A stretch of 64,000 bases of DNA from Gemmatimonadales bacterium. GTDB taxonomy: Bacteria; Gemmatimonadota; Gemmatimonadetes; Gemmatimonadales; GWC2-71-9. Position numbers and translations under genes: made by a program. This document shows positions 58,299 to 64,000 of the stretch, in pieces. How positions within the stretch are numbered: the stretch's first letter is position 1; the number at the start of each line of letters is the position of its first letter. The DNA is taken from NCBI GenBank assembly GCA_036265815.1, contig DATAOI010000011.1, positions 1 through 64,000 on the forward strand, written 5' to 3'. The notes under the pieces were generated by a model, which was given only the letters and a program-made list of their open reading frames with translations, did not search any database and was not told the origin of the DNA.

Positions 58299-58460
58299 TT
58301 GCCCAAGCGAAATTACGGATTCGAGAAGCGCCAGAAGGAGCTGCACAAGGAGCGCAAGCGGGAGGAGAAGGCCCAGCGCAAGCTGGAGCGCGCCAAGGGC
58401 ACGGCTGAGGAGAACCCTGCGGAGCAACCCGCCACCGACGAGGGGCAGTCGACGGAGTAA
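58299..58460 (+). CDS. Small charged protein
   Basis: I choose TTG 58299, six bases after GGAG, giving 53 residues starting (L)PKRNYGFEKRQKELHKERKREEKAQRK, the start usual for such proteins; GTG 58275 would add eight residues. It is a Lys/Glu-rich helix with an acidic tail. Similar short proteins occur widely and have no known role. TACCTTCCGGCACA (58252-58265) upstream resembles the element before 54490. Confidence 0.7.
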   Translation: MPKRNYGFEKRQKELHKERKREEKAQRKLERAKGTAEENPAEQPATDEGQSTE

Positions 58461-58473
58461 GAGGAATCGAGCC

Positions 58474-58896
58474 ATGCGGCCGACCAAGTCACGCTCCTGG
58501 TTTACCCGATTCTGCAAGACCACCTCCTATCTCGCCGGGAGGCCAGCGGCCTTCATTCTCGCGGCCACTGTGGTGGTGATCTGGCTGGTCACCGGCCCGT
58601 TCTTCCACTTCAGCGACACCTGGCAGTTGGTCATCAATACCGGGACCACCATCGTCACGTTCATCATGGTGTTCCTGATTCAGAACACCCAGAATCGCGA
58701 CACCGAAGCCCTCCAGGTCAAGCTGGATGAGCTGCTCCGGGTCACCACGGGGGCGCACAACGCCCTGCTCGACATGGAGGAGCTGGAGGACGCGGAACTC
58801 CAGCGGGTCCGCGCCGGCTATGCCAAGCTCGCCGAGCTGGCGCGCGCCGACCTGCGCAAGGGGATGCCGGACACCGGCAGCCCGGACGTCGATTGA
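58474..58896 (+). CDS. Low-affinity iron permease-family protein
   Basis: A 140-residue membrane protein with two helices (about 24-45 and 50-70) and a cytoplasmic helical tail. FHFSDTWQLVINTGTTIVTFIMVFLIQNTQNRD and ALQVKLDELLR are the family's signature. Despite the name from the fungal Fet4-related fragment, transport activity of these short bacterial proteins is unproven. Confidence 0.85.
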   Translation: MRPTKSRSWFTRFCKTTSYLAGRPAAFILAATVVVIWLVTGPFFHFSDTWQLVINTGTTIVTFIMVFLIQNTQNRDTEALQVKLDELLRVTTGAHNALLDMEELEDAELQRVRAGYAKLAELARADLRKGMPDTGSPDVD

Positions 58897-58904
58897 GTCC
58901 GCGG

Positions 58905-59342
58905 ATGGATCAGTTCCTCCAGGTGGCGTTGGACGAGGCACGGCAGGGACAAACCGAAGGTGGCATCCCGATCGGCTCCGTCCTCGTCGCGGGCGGACGC
59001 GTGCTCGGCCGCGGCCATAATCGGCGGGTGCAGAAAGGAAGTGCCGTCCTCCACGCCGAGATGGATGCGTTGGAGCGGGCAGGAAGACAACCCGCTTCGG
59101 TGTATCGGAGCTCGGTGCTCTACACCACGCTCTCGCCCTGTGCCATGTGTAGTGGCGCCATCGTCCTGTATGGCATTCCCCGGGTCGTCATCGGGGAGAA
59201 TCGCACCTTTCGCGGTGAAGAGGAGCTGCTGCGCTCCCGCGGGGTGACCCTGGACGTGGTCGACGACCCGACCTGCACCGATCTGCTCGCGAGCTTCATC
59301 CGCGCCCATCCGGAGCTCTGGAACGAGGATATCGGGCGCTGA
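58905..59342 (+). CDS. Nucleoside/cytosine deaminase, FCY1-like
   Basis: ATG 58905 (TTG 58893 possible) gives 145 residues of the cytidine-deaminase-like superfamily. The zinc motif HAEMD (50-54) and SPCAMCSGA (78-86) are present. The segments LYTTLSPCAMCSGAIVLYG, IPRVVIGEN and PELWNEDIG closely follow yeast cytosine deaminase rather than TadA or guanine deaminase. Predicted to deaminate free cytosine or related pyrimidines. Confidence 0.85.
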   Translation: MDQFLQVALDEARQGQTEGGIPIGSVLVAGGRVLGRGHNRRVQKGSAVLHAEMDALERAGRQPASVYRSSVLYTTLSPCAMCSGAIVLYGIPRVVIGENRTFRGEEELLRSRGVTLDVVDDPTCTDLLASFIRAHPELWNEDIGR

Positions 59343-59435
59343 CTCGTGGGCTGAACCGGCTGTCCGGACCCGGTAGACCATCACCGGAAGGCACCTTCGT
59401 CGGGCGGTGGCGGAGCTTGTCGCGTATGAGGTCTC

Positions 59436-59663
59436 ATGAACGACGATCGCATCATCCGCCTCCTGGAAGAGATCCGCGACCTGCAGCGGCAGCACGGCGA
59501 GCGCTACGGCGAGGCACTGCGCAACCAGCAGGAGTCCATCCGGCTGCAGCAGGCGGGGCTTCGGCGAGTGCGGGTGATCCTGGGCTTCGCCGCCTTTGTC
59601 CTCGTCCTGGCCGTCGGGACGCTCGTGTTGCTGCTTCTCCGGGTCGGCGCGCGTCTACCATGA
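59436..59663 (+). CDS. Small single-pass membrane protein
   Basis: A 75-residue protein with a coiled-coil-like N-terminal half (RIIRLLEEIRDLQRQHGERYGEALRNQQ) and one transmembrane helix (about 48-69). No family recognised; such proteins are common in soil genomes. Its stop overlaps the start of the following tiny ORF. Confidence 0.72.
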   Translation: MNDDRIIRLLEEIRDLQRQHGERYGEALRNQQESIRLQQAGLRRVRVILGFAAFVLVLAVGTLVLLLLRVGARLP

Positions 59664-59746
59664 CTCGGGCTATCGCCGTCATCCCGCTCGCTGCGGCTCT
59701 GGTGGCCTGGCTCCTTCATCCGGTGTGCGTGCCGCTCTACTTCTGA
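59660..59746 (+). CDS. Tiny membrane peptide, coupled to the upstream gene
   Basis: A 28-codon ORF beginning at ATGA overlap with the previous stop: MTRAIAVIPLAAALVAWLLH then PVCVPLYF. It is almost wholly hydrophobic. The overlap and absence of rare features make translation plausible, but no homologue can be recalled. Confidence 0.45.
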   Translation: MTRAIAVIPLAAALVAWLLHPVCVPLYF

Positions 59747-59782
59747 TCCTGCAGACGAACCGCTCACAGCGGAGCGATCTCC

Positions 59783-60163
59783 ATGTCCGATGCACCTGCC
59801 GCATTCCCCTACGTGACTCACCTGAATGTCCTCCACGGTCCGCTCGAGCGGATCGATGTGCAGACCCTGGTGGACGAGTGCAGCGATCGATGGTACAACC
59901 AGACGCTCTGTCAGGTGAACCAGTCCGTGGTCCGGCTGGGCATCGTGCAAGGCGAGTATCACTGGCACAAGCATGACGACGAGGACGAGTTCTTCTACGT
60001 CGTCGAGGGACGCTTTCTCATCGATCTCGAAGGGCGCACGGTCGACCTCGGTCCCCGTCAGGGGTTCGTGGTTCCCAAAGGGGTCCTCCATCGACCGCGG
60101 GCGCCGGAGCGCACCGTGGTGCTCATGGTGGAGGGCGCCGGGATCGTTCCGACCGGGGACTGA
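59783..60163 (+). CDS. Cupin-domain protein
   Basis: A 126-residue cytoplasmic cupin with HWHKHDDEDEFFYVVEGRFLIDLEG (His60, His62, His64 and Glu69 as likely metal ligands) and VPKGVLHRPRA. The N-terminal helix region contains NQTLCQVNQSVVRLG. The small-molecule substrate is unknown. ATG 59783 follows AGCGGAG. Confidence 0.85.
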   Translation: MSDAPAAFPYVTHLNVLHGPLERIDVQTLVDECSDRWYNQTLCQVNQSVVRLGIVQGEYHWHKHDDEDEFFYVVEGRFLIDLEGRTVDLGPRQGFVVPKGVLHRPRAPERTVVLMVEGAGIVPTGD

Positions 60164-60167
60164 CTGC

Positions 60168-61157
60168 GTGTCACATCCTGTCCTGGTCCTCAGCCTTTCC
60201 CTCGGCTTGCTCGCCTGCGGCGAGCAGGGAACACCTGCCCACGACGTCCCTTCGTCGTCCAAGGCCCCGGCGCCCAAGTCGCTTCCGGCCGGCGAAGCGT
60301 ACCTCGCGGTGCCCGATGGCCGGATCTGGTACAAGGTCTCGGGCGCCGGACCCGGCACGCCGGTGATCCTGCTCCATGGCGGCCCGGGGTACGCGAGCTT
60401 CTACCTCAAGCCGTTCGAGGAGCTGGGCGATGACCGGCCCGTAGTGCGCTACGACCAGCTGGGCGGCGGCAAGTCCGATCCGATCACCGACACCACCCGT
60501 TTCACCATCGCCCACTTCGTGCGCGAGCTCGACTCCCTGCGGGCCCACCTCGGCTATGCCAAGGTCCACCTGCTGGGCCACTCCTGGGGCACCATTCTCG
60601 CCATCGAGTACTATCGGGCCCATCCCGACCACGTGGCCAGCCTCACCCTGGCGAGCGCGGCACTCGATATCCCGGCCTGGGAGCGGAACGCCAGGCGGCT
60701 GGTGGCCACGCTTCCCGATTCCGCCCAGCGGGCCATCCGCGTCCGCGAGGCCGAGGGGAGGTTCGATGCTCCCGACTACCAGGCCGCGCTGGGGGAGTTC
60801 TACGGCAGATACGTGTGGCGCCACCCCGTAGAGGCGGATCTCGACAGTCTCATGAAGACGGTGAACGAGCATATCTACAACTACATGCAGGGACCCAGCG
60901 AGTTCACCATCACCGGCACGCTCAGGCACTACAACGCCACGGCGCTGCTCCGGACGGTACGGGTGCCGACCCTCTTCACGGTCGGCCAGTTCGACGAGGC
61001 AGACCCCGCCACCATCCGGCGCTTCGCGCGGATGACGCCGGGAGCACGAGTGGTCGTGCTGCCGGGCGCCGCGCACCTCACGCCTTGGGACGCCCGGGAG
61101 GAGAGCGTTCGGATCGAGCGGGCCTTCTTGCGCGCGGCGGATTCGACCGGGCCGTAG
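60168..61157 (+). CDS. Lipoprotein proline-iminopeptidase-like hydrolase
   Basis: GTG 60168 gives 329 residues with a lipobox LGLLAC (Cys17). The alpha/beta hydrolase motifs are LLHGGPGYASFYL (about 66-78), DQLGGGKSD, GHSWGTILA (nucleophilic Ser) and FDEADP, with the final His in GAAHLTPWD. The HGGPG motif is typical of prolyl aminopeptidase-type S33 peptidases. Probably a periplasmic-facing peptidase or esterase. It begins five bases after the cupin stop. Confidence 0.87.
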   Translation: MSHPVLVLSLSLGLLACGEQGTPAHDVPSSSKAPAPKSLPAGEAYLAVPDGRIWYKVSGAGPGTPVILLHGGPGYASFYLKPFEELGDDRPVVRYDQLGGGKSDPITDTTRFTIAHFVRELDSLRAHLGYAKVHLLGHSWGTILAIEYYRAHPDHVASLTLASAALDIPAWERNARRLVATLPDSAQRAIRVREAEGRFDAPDYQAALGEFYGRYVWRHPVEADLDSLMKTVNEHIYNYMQGPSEFTITGTLRHYNATALLRTVRVPTLFTVGQFDEADPATIRRFARMTPGARVVVLPGAAHLTPWDAREESVRIERAFLRAADSTGP

Positions 61158-61186
61158 GAGTGGCGACCGAGCGGCTCTTGCTTACC

Positions 61187-61813
61187 ATGACCCTGAAGGA
61201 ACGCGTCCGCGCCGAGTACGACGCGCTCGCCGGCGTGTACGAACAGCGCTGGAGCCGGTATATCGAGGCGAGCACGGCCGCCACCCTGCGCCGGCTTCCG
61301 CTGGACGCCGGGACGCGCGTGCTCGACGTCGGCTGTGGCACCGGCGTGCTTCTGGGCCGCCTGGTCGGGCGGTCACCCTTCCGGGAGGTGACCGGCGTCG
61401 ATCTCTCGCCCGGCATGGTGGCGCAGGCCCGGCGGCGGTTGCCGGCCAGCGTTCGGCTGCTGGTGGGGGATGCGGAGGCGTTGCCTTTCGCTGCGGCCAG
61501 CTTCGATGTCGTCGTGTCCGCGAGCTCCTTCCACTACTGGACTGCGCCGACACGCGGGCTGGACGAGCTCCGCCGCGTGCTTCGTCCGGGCGGGCACCTG
61601 GTCATCACGGACTGGTGCGACGACTACCTGGCCTGCCGGCTCTGCGATCGGGTCCTGCGCCTGGTGAATCCGTCCCATGCTCCCATCTACGGCGGGCGCG
61701 AATGTGGCGCCCTTCTCTCCCGCGCCCGCTTTCAGGTGACCAGCCTGGAGCGGTACCGCATCAGTTGGCTCTGGGGGCTCATGACGGCCGCCGCCCGCGC
61801 GCCCGCCGGATAG
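61187..61813 (+). CDS. SAM-dependent methyltransferase (UbiE/BioC type)
   Basis: ATG 61187 gives 208 residues. Motif I VLDVGCGTGVLLGRL (about 45-59), VTGVDLSPGMVAQARRRL and VVSASSFHYW are typical of class I methyltransferases. The N-terminus MTLKERVRAEYDALAGVYEQRW is the usual entry of small-molecule methyltransferases. Substrate unknown. Confidence 0.87.
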   Translation: MTLKERVRAEYDALAGVYEQRWSRYIEASTAATLRRLPLDAGTRVLDVGCGTGVLLGRLVGRSPFREVTGVDLSPGMVAQARRRLPASVRLLVGDAEALPFAAASFDVVVSASSFHYWTAPTRGLDELRRVLRPGGHLVITDWCDDYLACRLCDRVLRLVNPSHAPIYGGRECGALLSRARFQVTSLERYRISWLWGLMTAAARAPAG

Positions 61814-61826
61814 GGCCGAATCCCTG

Positions 61827-62600
61827 ATGCTCCGTGTGACCTACATCGACGGGCCGACAGCGCTGATCGAGCTGGGAGGCGTGCGCTTCCTGACCGACCC
61901 GACGTTCGATCCGGCGGGGACCGAGTACCGCACCGCCACGTACGTGCTCCGGAAGACCACCGCTCCGGCCATCTCAGCCACGGCGCTCGGCGCCCTGGAC
62001 GCGGTGTTGCTGAGTCACGACCATCACTTCGACAATCTGGACCACGCCGGACGCCTGGTGCTCCGTCAGGCCGAGCGGATCCTGACGACCCCGGAGGGTG
62101 CAGGGAGATTGGGACCCACCGCCACGGGGCTGGCCCCATGGGAATCGGTCGACCTGCCTGCTCGGGATGGCCGGCCCATTCGAGTTACCGCGTTGCCGGC
62201 GCGTCATGGACCCGCGGGGGGCGATCGTGGCCCCGTGATCGGGTTTGCCCTGGCGTATGCGGACGATCCCGCGCGGGCGATCTATCTGTCCGGGGACACG
62301 GTGTGGTTCGACCAGGTGGCCGCGATTGCCACGCGCATGTCCGTGCAGGTCGCGTTTCTATTCATGGGCGCGGCGCGGGTGCTCCAGGTCGGCCCGGCGC
62401 ACCTCACCTTCACCGCGACCGAAGCCATCGACGCGGCCCGGGTCTTTGCCCCCGCACCGATCGTCCCGTTGCACTTCGAAGGGTGGGCCCACTTCAGCGA
62501 ATCGCGAGAGGGGATCACGCAGGTGTTCAGGGCGGCCGGCCTCGAGCACCGGCTCGTGTGGCTGGAGCCGGGCCGGCCGACGGAGCTGACGTTCGGCTGA
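61827..62600 (+). CDS. MBL-fold hydrolase (UlaG-like)
   Basis: A 257-residue protein with ITYI-like start VTYIDGPTALIELGGVRFLTDPTFDP, LSHDHHFDNLDHAGR as metal-binding loop and YLSGDTVWFDQ later. In the usual HxHxDH the last His is Asn (HDHHFDN), as in a sizeable subgroup. Related to UlaG-type and N-acyl-phosphatidylethanolamine-hydrolysing enzymes. It lies 13 bases after the methyltransferase gene. Confidence 0.87.
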   Translation: MLRVTYIDGPTALIELGGVRFLTDPTFDPAGTEYRTATYVLRKTTAPAISATALGALDAVLLSHDHHFDNLDHAGRLVLRQAERILTTPEGAGRLGPTATGLAPWESVDLPARDGRPIRVTALPARHGPAGGDRGPVIGFALAYADDPARAIYLSGDTVWFDQVAAIATRMSVQVAFLFMGAARVLQVGPAHLTFTATEAIDAARVFAPAPIVPLHFEGWAHFSESREGITQVFRAAGLEHRLVWLEPGRPTELTFG

Positions 62601-62623
62601 TCTTAACAGCGGGCGGCCAGCGG

Positions 62624-62869
62624 TCAGCTGGATGGGTCGGCGTCGGGTGCGGGCTTCGGCTGATCGCCGAACCCCCAGTTCTGGCGGGGGATCCCGCTGG
62701 TCGTGGAGAGACGCCAGCGGAACTGCAGGCCGCGGCCGGCGCCCGCGGCGCTATCGGCCGGGTCGGGCACCAGCTCGAGCACCTGGGCGAATTGTCCCGA
62801 AAGCCGCTTGATCAGCGCCTGTTGCTCGTCGGTGAGGGGGATCTGAATCGGCTGGACGGGGTCCTCCAT
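62624..62869 (-). CDS. Small protein of unknown function
   Basis: An 81-residue minus-strand ORF, MEDPVQPIQIPLTDEQQALI then KRLSGQFAQVLELVP, with a Trp/Phe-containing middle and a Pro/Asp-rich tail. GGAGG precedes the start at good spacing, and TATAAA lies upstream on the minus strand (62900-62905). No family recognised. Convergent with the MBL gene. Confidence 0.65.
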   Translation of the reverse strand: MEDPVQPIQIPLTDEQQALIKRLSGQFAQVLELVPDPADSAAGAGRGLQFRWRLSTTSGIPRQNWGFGDQPKPAPDADPSS

Positions 62870-63020
62870 GACTGCCTCCGGTGGAACGCGGGACTGACGT
62901 TTATAGTCGGTAGACGCCGAAGGTGCAGGGCGCCTCGCCGGCTCGCAATGGCGCGAGGCGTTCGTCACCAAACTGTTACGCGCCGGCGTCGCTTCACATC
63001 TTCTAGCGCGCGTTCCGGAG

Positions 63021-63944
63021 GTGTCCACGCTGGTCATCATCGATGTCCCGTCCAATCTGGGCCTCCGCCCCTCGGGCGTGGAGCAGCTGCCGGAGGCGCT
63101 GCGGCGTGCGGGACTTCCCCGCCGGCTCGGGGCCCGGGTCGTCCGTCGTCTGGAACCCGCCGCAGCATACCACGCCATCCGGGACCCGGAAACGACGCTG
63201 CTCAACGGTCCTGGGCTACGAGAAGCGGCCAACGCCCTGGCCGACGCCGTAGCCGATGTGGTCGGTCGGGGTGAGATCCCGGTGGTGCTGGCGGGGGACT
63301 GCAGCGTCGTGCTGGGCGGTCTGCTCGGTCTCCGCCGCGCGGCGCGGCACCAGGGCCGGGGAAGCCGCCCGGGCCTGCTGTTCGTGGACGGCCACGTGGA
63401 CTTCTATCAGCCGGCCGCGTCACCCACCGGAGAAGTGGCCGACATGGATCTCGCCCTGGCCACTGGCCGGGGACCCGACCTGCTGGCCAAGCTGGACCCC
63501 GCGGGCCCTTTGGTCCGCGATGAGGACGTGGTGGCGGTGGGCGCGCGCGACGCCGAGGAGCGTGACGCTGCGGGAAGTCAGGATGTCCGGGCCACCGGCA
63601 TTCACCTCTTCGAGCTGGAGCGCGTGCGCCGAGATGGAATGGCCGTCGTGGCCGGCGAGGCGCTGGCGGTGGTCGCGGGTCCCGAGCTCGACGCTGGTTT
63701 CTGGCTCCATCTCGATGCCGACGTGCTCGACGACGCCGTGATGCCGGCCGTCGATTACCGGCAGCCGGGAGGGCTGGCGCCTGCCGAGCTGGTGATGCTG
63801 CTGCGCGCCGCCTCACGCAGCGGGCGGATGGCCGGGCTGAGTGTGTCGATCTATAACCCGGTCCTCGATCCCGGCGGCGCGGGGGCGGCGGTACTGGTCG
63901 AATGTCTCGGAGCCGGCCTGAGCTCACCGGAGCAGGGCGCGTGA
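63021..63944 (+). CDS. Arginase-family hydrolase
   Basis: A 307-residue ureohydrolase-fold protein from GTG 63021. The motifs are VDGHVDFY (Asp123, His125, Asp127) and LDADVLDD (Asp232, Asp234). The first manganese ligand, His in the usual GGDHS, is Cys94 here (AGDCSVVLGG), as seen in an arginase-like subgroup of unknown substrate. It could be arginase, agmatinase or formiminoglutamase-like. Its 3' end is 56 bases from the window edge. Confidence 0.85.
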   Translation: MSTLVIIDVPSNLGLRPSGVEQLPEALRRAGLPRRLGARVVRRLEPAAAYHAIRDPETTLLNGPGLREAANALADAVADVVGRGEIPVVLAGDCSVVLGGLLGLRRAARHQGRGSRPGLLFVDGHVDFYQPAASPTGEVADMDLALATGRGPDLLAKLDPAGPLVRDEDVVAVGARDAEERDAAGSQDVRATGIHLFELERVRRDGMAVVAGEALAVVAGPELDAGFWLHLDADVLDDAVMPAVDYRQPGGLAPAELVMLLRAASRSGRMAGLSVSIYNPVLDPGGAGAAVLVECLGAGLSSPEQGA

Positions 63945-64000
63945 CCTACGGACCGTCGCCGGAGGCCCGCTGGCCCATCTGTGGCGGCGATGTCCGAGCG

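Overview
The window is high-GC, gene-dense bacterial chromosome. Many genes overlap at ATGA or GTGA junctions, and secreted proteins carry signal peptides ending in forms such as LRAQS. Gene content suggests a Gemmatimonadota-like or other deep-branching Gram-negative bacterium: Rex, RNase Y, MutS2, outer-membrane barrel proteins and secreted peptidase-like enzymes occur together. This assignment is inference from gene content and style; no 16S rRNA gene is present. No IS element, prophage or CRISPR array was seen.

Left part (1-38.5 kb), mainly housekeeping. The order is rsmE (partial), a HIT protein, a membrane protein, rpsU, yqeY, mutS2, dnaG, a zinc-ribbon protein, recJ, rsmD, coaD, pta, an RsbV/RsbW/RsbU-like partner-switching trio, rsmA and rex. 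Next come a secreted amidohydrolase, an arginine deiminase, a DEDDh exonuclease, a barrel protein and an MBL hydrolase. The infC-rpmI-rplT-pheS-pheT-(coiled coil)-zapA-rny-folD-xseA-xseB-ispA-dxs-nadK-recN run follows, then an outer-membrane protein divergent from galK, and tRNA-Leu(UAA). Four sigma70-like promoters, each with a 17-bp spacer, can be read: before rpsU, rex, infC and the lipid-type cluster at 41.4 kb. The rex promoter overlaps a perfect 20-bp Rex operator, and the infC leader contains a terminator-like attenuator.

Right part (38.6-64 kb), accessory. It opens with a cupin lipoprotein, a roughly 480-bp stretch with no gene, an unknown conserved protein and a GH19-type lysozyme/chitinase. 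Then comes an eight-gene same-strand cluster (41415-49651) with its own promoter: a Cys-nucleophile alpha/beta hydrolase, an acetoacetate-decarboxylase-like protein, two small four-helix membrane proteins, a patatin with an extra C-terminal domain, another small membrane protein, a membrane metallophosphoesterase and a cholesterol-oxidase-like GMC flavoprotein. I judge this the best candidate for an under-described system. The remainder is a mosaic of short single genes: GNATs including an AAC(6')-like one, methyltransferases, MOSC, TfoX-N, a VOC-ACT fusion, a UBP zinc finger, an L7/L12-like membrane protein, DinB, an iron-permease-like protein, an FCY1-type deaminase, cupins, a lipoprotein peptidase, an MBL hydrolase and an arginase-family protein cut close to the window end.

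Two intergenic elements built from about 10-bp GGGCGGTAAG-type units in inverted orientation (14981-15085 and 21495-21616) form a repeat family; one contains a G-quadruplex motif.
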